A stretch of 64,000 nucleotides of DNA from Cyanobacteria bacterium UBA4641 (GCA_002405805.1 DHMN01000040.1:14371-78370), one strand, 5' to 3'. Positions 43,064 to 52,529 are shown, counted from the first letter of the stretch. Program-made: numbers and translations. Notes: generated by a model from the sequence alone, not told the origin.

Positions 43064-44269
43064 TTATTTACATAGAGCAAGCAATACACCTGCTGCTACT
43101 GCTGAACCGATTACACCGGCAACGTTTGGACCCATTGCGTGCATAAGCAGATAGTTTTGGTTGTTGTATTCCAAACCTACTTTGTTTGATACACGAGCTG
43201 CCATAGGAACGGCAGAAACACCTGCTGAACCAATCAATGGGTTAATCAATTTAGGCTCTCTTCCTTGTATTTTTGCAGTAATAATTTCACACAAGTTCAT
43301 AAGTTTTGCCATCAATACACCGCCTGCTGTTGCAAATGAAAATGCGATGACACCAAGAAACAAGATGAATAGTGTTTGTACTGTCAAAAATTGTTCTGCT
43401 GATAATTTAGAACCAACGGATAGACCAAGGAATATTGTAACAATGTTGATTAGTGCGTTTTGCATAGTGTCAGATAATCTGTCAACAACACCACATTCTT
43501 TACATAAGTTACCAAATGTCAAAGCTCCAACTAATGGGCATGCATCAGGTAAGAAAATTATGCACAAGAACAATACAACAAGAGGGAATACGATTTTTTC
43601 TCTTTTTGTTACAACTCTCAATTGTTCCATTTGAATTTTGCGTTCTTTATCTGTAGTTAAAGCTTTCATAATAGGAGGTTGGATAACTGGTACCAATGCC
43701 ATATATGAATAAGCCGCAACCGCGATTGCACCTAACAATTCAGGAGCAAGTCTTGATGTTACGAAAATTGATGTCGGACCATCAGCACCACCGATGATAC
43801 CGATTGCACCTGATTGTGGTAATGTAAATCCAAAACAGCATAAAGCTAATAAAAGTGCGCCAAAGATACCAAATTGTGCTGCACCGCCTAACAATGCTGT
43901 TTTAGGGTTTGCAATTAATGGACCGAAATCTGTCATTGCGCCAACACCCATAAAGATGATTAGTGGGAATAAACCTTTATGAATACCTGCCTCATAAATT
44001 ATCCCTAAAAATCCGTTAGGGTCAGCAATTCCTGCAAGCGGAATGTTAGATAACAAACCGCCAAATGCGATAGGTACAAGCAATAATGGTTCAAATTGTT
44101 TTTTGATACCTAACCACAATAGGAATAAACAAATTAATAACATAATCGGATGACCGAATTGGTGAAGAAATTGACCAAAAGCTCCTTGGATAGAAGGGTC
44201 AACTTTTTCAATCATATTATAGATACCTGTAGAGTGCCACAGTTCTAATAAACCTTCTGATAATATCAT
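43064..44269 (-). CDS. oadB: Oxaloacetate decarboxylase beta subunit, Na+ pump
   Basis: 401 residues with about nine to eleven membrane helices. OadB decarboxylates carboxybiotin and exports Na+. The key region [20 protein letters not shown] (about 150-169) contains the conserved Asp used for Na+ and proton coupling, and the C-terminal [18 protein letters not shown] holds the conserved Asn/Gly/Ser cluster. It is last in birA-oadG-oadA-oadB, 15 bp after oadA, and a terminator follows. The beta subunits of methylmalonyl-CoA and glutaconyl-CoA decarboxylases are close relatives; the alpha subunit argues for oxaloacetate. Confidence 0.88.
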   Translation of the reverse strand: MILSEGLLELWHSTGIYNMIEKVDPSIQGAFGQFLHQFGHPIMLLICLFLLWLGIKKQFEPLLLVPIAFGGLLSNIPLAGIADPNGFLGIIYEAGIHKGLFPLIIFMGVGAMTDFGPLIANPKTALLGGAAQFGIFGALLLALCCFGFTLPQSGAIGIIGGADGPTSIFVTSRLAPELLGAIAVAAYSYMALVPVIQPPIMKALTTDKERKIQMEQLRVVTKREKIVFPLVVLFLCIIFLPDACPLVGALTFGNLCKECGVVDRLSDTMQNALINIVTIFLGLSVGSKLSAEQFLTVQTLFILFLGVIAFSFATAGGVLMAKLMNLCEIITAKIQGREPKLINPLIGSAGVSAVPMAARVSNKVGLEYNNQNYLLMHAMGPNVAGVIGSAVAAGVLLALCK

Positions 44270-44284
44270 TTTCTGTTGCCTCCT

Positions 44285-46072
44285 CTAACCTATAGTTACC
44301 AATACTTGACCTGTTTGAACTTTGTTACCTACTTCAATTTCAACTGATTTAACTGTACCTGAAACAGGTGATTTGATTTCAGTTTCCATTTTCATAGCCT
44401 CAACAACTGCAATAACGTCACCTTCTGCAATTGAATCTCCTGCTGATACAAGAACTTTCAAAACATTTCCCGGAAGAGCAGCTTTAACAGGTGTACCTTC
44501 ACCTGAACTTGCCGCAGATGTAGTATCAATACCGTCTTTGATATCAAAATCAAAAGCTTTTCCGTTTACTGTAGCCTTGTTGCCATCAAGTGCGATTGCG
44601 TATTTTTTACCGTTAATAGTAACAGTGTACTCATTACCTGCAGAAGTTGATGCAGCCTCTTTTTTGGGTTCATTTTTACGAACACCGATAGTTCCTTTCC
44701 CTTGTAAGAACAAGATGCCTTTTTCTTTACAAGCTGCTGAAATGAACAAGTTTTCATCATTAACAGGCAAATTAGCATCTTCAAGTCTTTTCTTAGCAAC
44801 TTCAAGACCTTTATTAGGGTCTTTGTCGTTTAAGTCAACAACTGTTTCTGTTGTTGGGGCTAATCCAAGTTGCTCTTCTGCAATTTTTACAACTTCAGGG
44901 TCAGGTGCGCATGGAGTTTTTCCAAAATATCCAAGAACCATTTTGCCATAACCTTCTGCAATCTTTTTCCATGCTCCAAACATTACATTGTTGAATGCTT
45001 GTTGGAAATAGAATTGAGAAACCGGAGTTACTGATGTACCAAATCCGCCTTTTTCTACAACTTCTTTCATTGCAGCAACTATTTGAGGAAATTTGTCCAT
45101 CAAATTATTGTCTCTCAACATTTGAGTGTTAGCTGTCAAAGCTCCACCAGGAAGTGGTGAAGAGATAATCATTGGATTAACTGATAATGCTTCAGGTGGC
45201 AAGAAGTAATCTTTCATGCAATCTTTAAATACTTCTTCAGTTTCAAGAATTTTTTCAATATCGATACCTAAATCGTATTCTGTACCTTTTAGAGCATGCC
45301 ACATAGATACGATATCAGGTTGAGCTGTACCGCCTGATACAGGTTTCATAGATAAGTCGATACAATTTGCTCCGCCATCAAGTGCTGCAAGATATGCTGC
45401 TAAACCAGTTCCTGCTGTTTCGTGTGAGTGGAATCTGATATCAGCATCTGCACCTAGGATTTCTCTTGTTCTTTTGATTGTTTCAAATACTTTTCTTGGA
45501 GCAGATGTACCTGATGCGTCTTTAAATGCCAAAGAATCAAATTCAATACCTGCATCTAAGATTGAATGAAGAACTCTTTCATAAAATTCAACGTCATGAG
45601 CGCCTGTACATCCGATAGGAAGTTCCATCATTGTAATTGTAACTTCGTGTTTCAAACCATGCTTTTTGATACATTGGCTTGAATATAACAAGTTATTAAC
45701 GTCATTTAGTGCATCAAAGTTTCTAACAGTTGTTACACCATGTTTTTTGAACATTTTTGCGTGAAGGTCGATAACATCACGAGGTTGAGAATCCAAACCT
45801 ACAACGTTTACCCCTCTTGATAATGATTGCAAGTTGATATCAGGTCCAACAGCAGCTCTGATTTTATCCATTGTTTCAAATGCGTTTTCGTTGCAGTAAA
45901 AAATAGGAGATTGAAATCTTGCACCACCTGCAACTTCAAAGTGCCTGATACCAGCATCAACTGCAGACTTCAATGCCGGTAAGAAATCATCAACAAAAAC
46001 TCTTGCTCCATAAACTGATTGGAAACCGTCACGGAATGACGTATCCATAACTTTGATAAGTTTTTTTCCCAT
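44285..46072 (-). CDS. oadA: Oxaloacetate decarboxylase alpha subunit with biotin carrier domain
   Basis: 595 residues. OadA transfers CO2 from oxaloacetate to biotin, giving pyruvate. The N-terminal carboxyltransferase barrel begins VMDTSFRDGFQSVYGARV, slightly different from the classic TLRDAHQS form. The catalytic Lys is in FKDASGTSAPRKV near residue 184, and metal-binding histidines are in RFHSHETAG near 214. The conserved PYC/OADA domain follows. The C-terminal biotinyl domain has AVVEAMKMETEIKSP with the biotin Lys near 560. It sits between oadG and oadB. Confidence 0.9.
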   Translation of the reverse strand: MGKKLIKVMDTSFRDGFQSVYGARVFVDDFLPALKSAVDAGIRHFEVAGGARFQSPIFYCNENAFETMDKIRAAVGPDINLQSLSRGVNVVGLDSQPRDVIDLHAKMFKKHGVTTVRNFDALNDVNNLLYSSQCIKKHGLKHEVTITMMELPIGCTGAHDVEFYERVLHSILDAGIEFDSLAFKDASGTSAPRKVFETIKRTREILGADADIRFHSHETAGTGLAAYLAALDGGANCIDLSMKPVSGGTAQPDIVSMWHALKGTEYDLGIDIEKILETEEVFKDCMKDYFLPPEALSVNPMIISSPLPGGALTANTQMLRDNNLMDKFPQIVAAMKEVVEKGGFGTSVTPVSQFYFQQAFNNVMFGAWKKIAEGYGKMVLGYFGKTPCAPDPEVVKIAEEQLGLAPTTETVVDLNDKDPNKGLEVAKKRLEDANLPVNDENLFISAACKEKGILFLQGKGTIGVRKNEPKKEAASTSAGNEYTVTINGKKYAIALDGNKATVNGKAFDFDIKDGIDTTSAASSGEGTPVKAALPGNVLKVLVSAGDSIAEGDVIAVVEAMKMETEIKSPVSGTVKSVEIEVGNKVQTGQVLVTIG

Positions 46073-46097
46073 AATTATTATCCTTTCTCTCTAAATA

Positions 46098-46331
46098 TTA
46101 ACCTCTTTTTGCTGCTACAGCTGCAATTGCCAGTGCTATAGCTTCATCTACATTTGATGCAGTTCTTTTAGCTGCAGATTTTACTTCTTCTACAGCTTCA
46201 GGGAAAATTTTGTTCAAATAGCTGACAATTTTAACCATTACTGACATTGAAAATATCATGATAGTTAAAAAGCAAAGAACAAACCCCATGCCCATGACAA
46301 GTAAAATTAAGCCATTTTCAAAATTGTTCAT
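46098..46331 (-). CDS. oadG: Oxaloacetate decarboxylase gamma-like small membrane subunit
   Basis: 77 residues. One long N-terminal membrane helix (FENGLILLVMGMGFVLCFLT, about 4-23 and onward) and a cytoplasmic tail rich in Ala and Lys (EEVKSAAKRTASNVDEAI). This is the shape of OadG, which anchors alpha to beta and assists assembly. Its ATG overlaps the birA stop (ATGA), and oadA follows by 25 bp. The small subunit diverges fast, so the call rests on topology and position. Confidence 0.8.
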   Translation of the reverse strand: MNNFENGLILLVMGMGFVLCFLTIMIFSMSVMVKIVSYLNKIFPEAVEEVKSAAKRTASNVDEAIALAIAAVAAKRG

Positions 46332-47047
46332 AAAATATCTCCTATCGTAAGTACAAACTCCGTGTTATCTCTCTTCAATATAAGTTCTCCGTTATCCGTA
46401 ATTGAAGTGGCAAGCCCTTCTTCAATTCGATTTAACACTTGAACCTTTAAGTCTTTTCCAAGAAAGCTGTTTCTTGAAATATAATCATCTTTTATTAATA
46501 TAAAGCCGTTATGTAAAAAATTGTCATAATTTTTGAAAAATTCATCAAGCAATTTATTCAAAAATTCCTTGCAGTCTACTTTTTTATTTAATTCTAAATT
46601 CAGTGCAGTAACTTCTTTATCTGTAATAGATTTAACTCCATCATCCGTTGCGTTTAGATTTATTCCGATACCAAGAACCAAGCCTTTAAAATTTGTTCCT
46701 TGGATTACTGATTCTGATAGTATACCTGCAATTTTTTTGCCATTAATCAAAACATCATTTGGCCATTTGATTTGTGGTTTGATGCCGTAAGATTCTATTG
46801 AATGACAAAGAACTACAGATAGGTATTGCGTAATGTTTGAGTAAACTTCCTGATAAGTATCAGACGGTTTTAACACAATAGACATGAAGATGTTATCTTC
46901 CCCTAAATCAACCCAGCTGCGATTGAGTCTTCCTCTTCCTGCCGTTTGTTCTTTGGTTAGAATAACAGTTCTATCATCCAGTGTTTCTATATGTTTTTTT
47001 GCATATAGATTAGTAGAATCTACCGTATCTAAGTGTATAAACTCCAT
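46328..47047 (-). CDS. birA: Biotin-protein ligase, class I without HTH
   Basis: 239 residues. BirA activates biotin with ATP and attaches it to the carrier Lys. The ligase core shows VDSTNLYAKKH, AGRGRLNRSW (biotinoyl-AMP loop) and IKWPNDVLINGKKIAGILSE, followed by the small C-terminal SH3-like domain. The N-terminal DNA-binding domain of bifunctional BirA is absent, so it should not repress biotin genes. It is the first gene of the oad operon and overlaps oadG, which places ligase and its main substrate in one transcript. Confidence 0.93.
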   Translation of the reverse strand: MEFIHLDTVDSTNLYAKKHIETLDDRTVILTKEQTAGRGRLNRSWVDLGEDNIFMSIVLKPSDTYQEVYSNITQYLSVVLCHSIESYGIKPQIKWPNDVLINGKKIAGILSESVIQGTNFKGLVLGIGINLNATDDGVKSITDKEVTALNLELNKKVDCKEFLNKLLDEFFKNYDNFLHNGFILIKDDYISRNSFLGKDLKVQVLNRIEEGLATSITDNGELILKRDNTEFVLTIGDIL

Positions 47048-47107
47048 TAATTACCCCAACAGTTTACTATCTGTATACCATAATTATATAACAAACAAAA
47101 ATTTGTA

Positions 47108-47136
47108 TTGCTAAAAATTTTTTTCGGTGCTACCAT
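47108..47136 (+). promoter_or_regulatory. Candidate promoter of the ATP synthase operon
   Basis: TTGCTA (47108-47113) and TACCAT (47131-47136) are 17 bases apart, 21 bases before the atpB start, which has GAGGGAG upstream. The -10 box is moderate. The divergent birA operon starts at 47047. Confidence 0.4.
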
Positions 47137-47157
47137 GATATTTGCAGAGGGAGAAAA

Positions 47158-47847
47158 ATGGAACACTGGCTTTATACAATACATATTTTAGGTCATGGAG
47201 TATCATTTAATATGGATACCATATTAACAATGTGGTTCTCTATGCTATTACTTATAATTTTGGCATTTATCACCACAAGAAAGCTTGATATGGTGCCAAA
47301 CAAACTTCAACTTGCAGGCGAAGGTATTGTTAAATACTTCAATGATATAGCAAAATCAAGTATGGGTAATGATGAGGCTCAAAAGCATATTGCAATTATT
47401 CTTACTTTGTTTATGTTTATTTTGACTGCTAATTTGGTTGGACAGTTGCCTTTGAAATTGATTCATTTGACAAATGGCGAATTAGCATCTCCAAATAACG
47501 ATATTAATATGACAGCAGCAATGGCAATTGTTGTTTCTATTTATTATATTTTTTATGGTGTAAAAAGAAACGGTTTCAGATTCTTTTTCAAAGGCTTCAG
47601 TATTGACGGAATCATTATTACTTTGGTTGATACCTTGGAACTTTTTGTCAGACCATTTTCACTTGCACTTCGACTTTTTGCCAACATCTTGGCAGGTGAG
47701 TTGTTAGTTGCAACATTTATAAGTCTATGCGCGGTAGTTTTACCATTACCGTTCATGTTGTTTGAATTATTCGTAGCTTTAATTCAAGCGTTAGTATTTA
47801 CCCTTCTATCAACTACATATATATCTATGGCTGTTCAGGAAGAGTAA
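47158..47847 (+). CDS. atpB: F-type ATP synthase subunit a
   Basis: 229 residues, five to six membrane helices. Subunit a forms the ion half-channels against the c-ring. The essential Arg is in PFSLALRLFANILAGELL (about residues 174-191), and the final helix has FVALIQALVFTLLSTTYIS with the conserved Gln. It heads the operon a-c-b'-b-delta-alpha-gamma. No atpI precedes it. GAGGGAG sits before the ATG. Confidence 0.95.
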   Translation: MEHWLYTIHILGHGVSFNMDTILTMWFSMLLLIILAFITTRKLDMVPNKLQLAGEGIVKYFNDIAKSSMGNDEAQKHIAIILTLFMFILTANLVGQLPLKLIHLTNGELASPNNDINMTAAMAIVVSIYYIFYGVKRNGFRFFFKGFSIDGIIITLVDTLELFVRPFSLALRLFANILAGELLVATFISLCAVVLPLPFMLFELFVALIQALVFTLLSTTYISMAVQEE

Positions 47848-47896
47848 AAATCAAAAAGTACAACATTGTATTTTATTTTAAATAAAGGAGAAAAAC

Positions 47897-48136
47897 ATGG
47901 CAGTAGAACAAACTTTAGATTTAGCAAAATTAGGTGCCGGTATTGCAATCGGTTTTGGTGCAATAGGTGGTGGTTTAGGCTTGGGTATTGCAACAAAAGG
48001 TGTACTTGATGCAATCGCTCGTCAACCGGAAATCAAAGCAGAAGCTTTCAAAAACTTCATCATCGGTGCAGGTTTGGCAGAAGCAACAGCTATTTATGCT
48101 TTGTTTATCGCTATTATGTTATTGTTCAGCAAATAA
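47897..48136 (+). CDS. atpE: F-type ATP synthase subunit c
   Basis: 79 residues, two helices. The hairpin loop is IARQPEIKAE and the ion-binding Glu is in GLAEATAIYALFIAIML (about residues 58-74). Compared with Na+-binding rings, the first-helix Gln after GxGLG is Leu, and the residue after the Glu is Ala instead of Ser. Two Na+ ligands are therefore missing and H+ coupling is predicted. AAGGAG precedes the ATG. Confidence 0.95.
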   Translation: MAVEQTLDLAKLGAGIAIGFGAIGGGLGLGIATKGVLDAIARQPEIKAEAFKNFIIGAGLAEATAIYALFIAIMLLFSK

Positions 48137-48150
48137 GGATATTCGGATAA

Positions 48151-48624
48151 ATGATGGAATTTAATGCTACATTTTTAATTGCAATGCTTAGTTTTGTTGT
48201 GTTCATTATGATTATGAACGCAATATTCTACAACCCTATTTTAGGCATAATCAGAAAAAGAGAAGATTATATCAACTCTAATTATGAAGATGCCAAAAGA
48301 TTTGAAAATTCTGCTCAAGAGTTCAACACGACAAGAGCAGCCAAGTTGGAGCAAGTGCAAGAAAAATGCAGGCATGAATTCAAAACGGTTGTAGATGCGG
48401 CTCAAACTGATGCGTCTGATAAAATCAAGGTAGCTAGAGAAAATTCAAAAGTGGCTATACAAAGTAAGAAAGACGATTTGTTGAAAAACGAACAAGCGTT
48501 AAAAAATCAAATCAAAAACACGGTTGTCAAAGATTTGGCATCAACTATTGCGACAAAGTTGCTCGGCAAAGAAACCAAAATTGACAATGCTGATTTTGAA
48601 CCTGTGAACAGAGTAATGGACTAG
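48151..48624 (+). CDS. atpF': F-type ATP synthase subunit b' (first b-type)
   Basis: 157 residues. One N-terminal membrane helix (MEFNATFLIAMLSFVVFIMI) and a long charged coiled coil. It is one of two unlike b-type stalk subunits encoded in tandem here (the other starts at 48632), as in cyanobacteria and chloroplasts, where b and b' form a heterodimer. The order c-b'-b-delta supports naming this b'. The stop is 7 bp before the next start. Confidence 0.85.
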   Translation: MMEFNATFLIAMLSFVVFIMIMNAIFYNPILGIIRKREDYINSNYEDAKRFENSAQEFNTTRAAKLEQVQEKCRHEFKTVVDAAQTDASDKIKVARENSKVAIQSKKDDLLKNEQALKNQIKNTVVKDLASTIATKLLGKETKIDNADFEPVNRVMD

Positions 48625-48631
48625 TAGGACA

Positions 48632-49141
48632 ATGCAAGAATTTTTATCAATATTAAAATATTTAGCAACATCAAATACCATAAACTTTATTATTATGGTT
48701 ACATTGCTTGCTATAATCGTCAAAAAGATGAATTTGGGTGCATCATTAGAAAAATCTATTGAGGCTGTAAAATCTACTATTTCAAAATCTGATGAAGAAA
48801 AAGCAGGTGCACAGAAAAAACTTGATAGTGCAAAGGATTTGATTGAGAAACTTCCACAAGACATTAAAGCTTTGGAAGAAACTTCAAAGGGAAAAGTTGA
48901 AGTTTTCAGAGATAAGATTGATGAAAATACTCAAAAAGCAATTTTCAATATTGAAAAAAATGTTGACAGAGTTGTTTCAATTGAAGAAAAGAAAATTTCT
49001 AATCTTTTGACCGAAAAAACTTCATTGGCATCTGTTGAGCTTGCAAAACAACATATTGAAAAAATGTTGGAACAAAACCCTGAATTACACAACCAATTTA
49101 TTCAGAATAGTATTGATGAACTTGATAAGGTGAAAATATAA
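48632..49141 (+). CDS. atpF: F-type ATP synthase subunit b
   Basis: 169 residues. A membrane-anchoring N-terminal helix (TSNTINFIIMVTLLAIIVKK) leads into a peripheral-stalk coiled coil. Its soluble part is rich in Lys, Glu and Ile (KLDSAKDLIEKLPQDIKALE). It is distinct in sequence from the b' subunit upstream. The stop shares one base with the atpH start (TAATG), so b and delta are coupled. Confidence 0.88.
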   Translation: MQEFLSILKYLATSNTINFIIMVTLLAIIVKKMNLGASLEKSIEAVKSTISKSDEEKAGAQKKLDSAKDLIEKLPQDIKALEETSKGKVEVFRDKIDENTQKAIFNIEKNVDRVVSIEEKKISNLLTEKTSLASVELAKQHIEKMLEQNPELHNQFIQNSIDELDKVKI

Positions 49142-49686
49142 TGACAGAAACACTTATCTCAGCAATTTCAAAAAATTATGCAACTGCGCTAATGGATGTA
49201 GCGTCAGAAAATAATTCTTATGAAAAGTTTGAAACACAATTAGGTCAAATCTATGATGTGCTAAATTCATCAAATGATTTGCAAATTGTGATGACAAATT
49301 CCTCAATTTCTACCGAAAAGAAAATCCAGATTTTGTCTGAAATTTTTGATGGTAAAATTGAGAAAAAGTTGATTAATTTTTTGAAAATTTTGGTCGAAAA
49401 AAATAGATTTAACGAATTTGCAGCTATAAAGAAATCTTTTTCCGATATGGTTCAAAAGCTTTCTAATAAAAAGACTGTAGAAATAACTTCGCCGATAAAA
49501 TTGAATTTTGAAAATAAGACTAATGTTCTATTCAAACTTGAACACAAATTCAACTGTGAAATTTTACCGGTTTGGAAAGTTGATAAAAGTTTAATTGCGG
49601 GATTGACTTTTAAATATGATGATTGCGTCATAGATACCAGTCTTCGCGCCAAGTTAGAAAATTTAAGTAAGAATATAAATAGGTAA
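49141..49686 (+). CDS. atpH: F-type ATP synthase subunit delta
   Basis: 181 residues, normal length. Delta caps the alpha3beta3 head and binds the b dimer. The N-terminal helical domain starts ISKNYATALMDVASENNSYE, and the C-terminal part carries LIAGLTFKYDDCVIDTSLRA, matching the family end motif. It is in the conserved place between b and alpha. Confidence 0.9.
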   Translation: MTETLISAISKNYATALMDVASENNSYEKFETQLGQIYDVLNSSNDLQIVMTNSSISTEKKIQILSEIFDGKIEKKLINFLKILVEKNRFNEFAAIKKSFSDMVQKLSNKKTVEITSPIKLNFENKTNVLFKLEHKFNCEILPVWKVDKSLIAGLTFKYDDCVIDTSLRAKLENLSKNINR

Positions 49687-49695
49687 GGGGGCATT

Positions 49696-51207
49696 ATGGT
49701 ATTAATACAACCTGATGAAATCAGCTCAATTATTAAAGAAAAAATTGACAACTATGAACTCCAAACCGAAATCTCAAATACAGGTACGGTATTAGAAATC
49801 GGTGACGGTATTGCCAGAGTTTACGGACTTCGTAATGTTATGGCAAACGAGTTGGTTCAATTTGAAGATGGGCACAGCACATTAGGTATTGCAATGAACC
49901 TTGATGAAGACAATGTTGGTGTCGTAATCTTGGGTGAATATACAAATATTAAAGAAGGTACTGTTGTAAAAACTACAGGCAGAATCGCATCTGTTCCTGT
50001 TGGCGATGGCTTAATCGGCAGAATTGTTGACCCTACAGGTAAACCTCTTGATGGTAAAGGTGAATATAATTATTCAAAAACAAGACCAATCGAAAGAGTT
50101 GCTCCGGGGATTGTAACAAGAAAATCTGTTCATGAACCTTTGCAAACTGGTTTGACCGCAATTGATGCATTGACTCCAATCGGTCGTGGTCAAAGAGAAC
50201 TTATCATTGGTGACAGACAAACCGGTAAAACCGCTATCGCAATTGATACTATTATCAATCAAAAAGGCAAAGATGTAATTTGTATCTATGTTGCAATCGG
50301 TCAAAAAGCATCAACAGTAGCTCAATTGGCTAAGACATTAGAAGAACACGGAGCTATGGATTATTCAATCATAGTTTCATCAACTGCTAATGAATCAGCA
50401 CCGTTGCAATATATCGCACCGTTTGCAGGTGTTACTATTGGTGAAGAATTTATGGAACAAGGCAAATCCGTTTTGATTATTTATGATGATTTGTCTAAGC
50501 ACGCTCAGGCATACCGTGCCATGAGTTTGCTACTTAAAAGACCACCAGGACGTGAAGCATACCCTGGGGATGTATTCTACTTACACTCAAGACTTCTTGA
50601 ACGTGCAGTAAAATTGAATGACGAACTGGGTGGTGGAAGTATTACAGCATTGCCTATCATTGAAACTCAAGCAGGCGATGTTTCAGCATACATTCCAACA
50701 AACGTAATTTCAATTACAGATGGTCAAATTTTCTTGGAATCAAATGCATTTAACGCAGGTATCAGACCGGCTATCAACGCAGGTATTTCAGTATCTCGTG
50801 TTGGTGGTGCAGCTCAAACAAAAGCTATTAAACAAGTTGCAGGTAAATTGCGTTTGGATTTGGCTCAATATAGAGAACTTGAGGCATTCGCTCAATTTGC
50901 ATCAGATTTGGATGCATCTACTAAAAAGCAATTGCTAAGAGGTCAAAAATTGACAGAAGTATTGAAACAACCTCAATACAACCCATTGAGTGTAGCAGAA
51001 CAAGTTTCAATTTTGTTCGCTGCAAACGAAGGTGTTTTGGATGATGTTGAAAACGTAAATATTTCAAGATTCAAAAAAGAATGGTTTGTTTATTTCAACG
51101 CAAACTTCAAAGATTTGGTTGAAAGTTTAAATTCAGGTTCAGCATTGTCTGATGAAGATAAAAAGACATTGGCAGACGGACTTGCTAAATTTAAAAGCAC
51201 ATTCTAG
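49696..51207 (+). CDS. atpA: F-type ATP synthase subunit alpha
   Basis: 503 residues, full length. Non-catalytic nucleotide-binding subunit of F1. Walker A is [13 protein letters not shown] near residue 172, and the family signature [17 protein letters not shown] lies near 357-373 (the alpha/beta signature region). Other conserved motifs: [15 protein letters not shown] and [16 protein letters not shown]. Fifth of the operon before gamma, as expected; AGGGGG precedes the ATG. Confidence 0.97.
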   Translation: MVLIQPDEISSIIKEKIDNYELQTEISNTGTVLEIGDGIARVYGLRNVMANELVQFEDGHSTLGIAMNLDEDNVGVVILGEYTNIKEGTVVKTTGRIASVPVGDGLIGRIVDPTGKPLDGKGEYNYSKTRPIERVAPGIVTRKSVHEPLQTGLTAIDALTPIGRGQRELIIGDRQTGKTAIAIDTIINQKGKDVICIYVAIGQKASTVAQLAKTLEEHGAMDYSIIVSSTANESAPLQYIAPFAGVTIGEEFMEQGKSVLIIYDDLSKHAQAYRAMSLLLKRPPGREAYPGDVFYLHSRLLERAVKLNDELGGGSITALPIIETQAGDVSAYIPTNVISITDGQIFLESNAFNAGIRPAINAGISVSRVGGAAQTKAIKQVAGKLRLDLAQYRELEAFAQFASDLDASTKKQLLRGQKLTEVLKQPQYNPLSVAEQVSILFAANEGVLDDVENVNISRFKKEWFVYFNANFKDLVESLNSGSALSDEDKKTLADGLAKFKSTF

Positions 51208-51236
51208 GAATAAAATATAGTATCAGGTATAAATCA

Positions 51237-52166
51237 ATGGCAAATTTAAAAGATATCAAAAACAGAATACAAAGTGTAGAAAGTACGAAAAAAATCACTC
51301 GTGCAATGAAGATGGTGGCTGCGGCAAAGGTTAAAAAATCCGAAACTGCTGTAAAAACATCTCGTCCATACACAAGAGAACTTGTTTCAATGTTCCAAAA
51401 GCTGCTAAATTCAGTAACAGAATTTAGTGCAGATACCTTGAAAATTAAATCTGCCATTGATGATTATCCTGCGCTATTACAATCTCGTGATGTAAAAAGC
51501 GTTGGTGTGCTTGTTATTACATCAAATAAAGGGTTGGCAGGAGCTTATAATGCCAATGTCGTTCGTGATACTTTGAGAAGAATCAAGGCTTATCAAGAAC
51601 AAGGTGTTGAAGTTTCTTTGTTTATAGCAGGACAAAAGGGCATCTCAGGACTTAGAAAAAAAGCAAAAGACCTTGGTGTGCCTATTGTGAAAAAATATTT
51701 TTCTGCAGTTGATACTCCGACTCCGATAGAGGCAAGAGATATTGCAGAAGATATGGCAGAGTTTTTTGTATCTAAAAAGATTGATAAAATTGAAATTGTA
51801 ACAACTCGATTCAAAAATATGATGAGTTATTTTGTGGAAGATTGGCAAGTTTTGCCGGTTGTCGGTATTGCAGATGTCCATGAACGCATTACTGACGATG
51901 TTTTAGACCCACTTATGGAATTTATTCCTGATAAGCATCATATATTGCAAAAAATTGTTCCAATGTATATGACAAATATCTTTTATCAAGCGTTGTTGGA
52001 AGCTCAAGCAAGTGAACTTGCATCTCGTATGACATCTATGTCAGCCGCTACAACTAATGCAGAAAAAATGATTAAGGAATTGTCTGTTGAATACAACAAA
52101 ACAAGACAATTTGCGATTACTCAAGAAATTATTGAAGTTGTCAACGGCGCAAATTCCTTGGGCTAA
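51237..52166 (+). CDS. atpG: F-type ATP synthase subunit gamma
   Basis: 309 residues. Gamma is the central shaft of F1. The N-terminal helix has KNRIQSVESTKKITRAMKM and the core motif VLVITSNKGLAGAYNANV. The C-terminal helix has the family signature SELASRMTSMSAATTNAEKM. It is the last gene of the operon; beta and epsilon genes do not follow, which mirrors the cyanobacterial split. A hairpin sits downstream at 52234-52295. Confidence 0.95.
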   Translation: MANLKDIKNRIQSVESTKKITRAMKMVAAAKVKKSETAVKTSRPYTRELVSMFQKLLNSVTEFSADTLKIKSAIDDYPALLQSRDVKSVGVLVITSNKGLAGAYNANVVRDTLRRIKAYQEQGVEVSLFIAGQKGISGLRKKAKDLGVPIVKKYFSAVDTPTPIEARDIAEDMAEFFVSKKIDKIEIVTTRFKNMMSYFVEDWQVLPVVGIADVHERITDDVLDPLMEFIPDKHHILQKIVPMYMTNIFYQALLEAQASELASRMTSMSAATTNAEKMIKELSVEYNKTRQFAITQEIIEVVNGANSLG

Positions 52167-52233
52167 CATTGAGTGTTCGAATTGGTAAATTTTCATGTCG
52201 TAACAGGGAGCGTTGTTTTAAAGTAAAATAATA

Positions 52234-52295
52234 GACTTAACTGTGCGTCGTTGTAATCTCCTGTAACTCTTGTTGAGGATTACCACGGTTAAGTC
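52234..52295 (+). other. Long imperfect hairpin downstream of atpG
   Basis: GACTTAACTGTG (52234-52245) pairs with CACGGTTAAGTC (52284-52295) with one wobble. An inner GTAATC/GATTAC stem adds to it. It has no T-tract directly after, so it is not a classic terminator. It may be a 3' end structure, a small RNA or an unrelated mobile repeat. Confidence 0.5.
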
Positions 52296-52382
52296 CATTG
52301 ATACATTTGCAAGTCAATGTCCCTTGTAATGACGTGCTTTTTTTATCATATTGTCATTCTGAAAGGATTAAAAAGTAAACAG

Positions 52383-52529
52383 GTCACCCTGAATTGACTA
52401 GAATATAAGTTGAGCTAGAGCGAAACGTAATATTCTGTTCTTACTCGGTATTTCAGGGTCTCAAATATTACAATTTTTATATAAGACTAATATGTTCAAT
52501 TTGAGATGCTGAAACAAGTTTAGCATGAC
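52383..52529 (-). repeat. Composite repeat plus REP-like palindrome
   Basis: 52383-52462 is the composite long element, closely matching 31536-31610 and, inverted, 29251-29329. 52503-52529 is a short palindrome in the opposite orientation with arms ATGCTGAA/TTTAGCAT, one base off a perfect stem. Confidence 0.8.

Noticed and set aside
43161..43634. 157-codon open frame antisense to oadB
   Set aside because: It is a mirror of the membrane-protein codons of oadB; no independent support.
44322..44951. 209-codon open frame antisense to oadA
   Set aside because: It is a shadow of codon bias in the oadA biotinyl and linker region; Ser/Pro/Thr-rich, with no motif and no Shine-Dalgarno.
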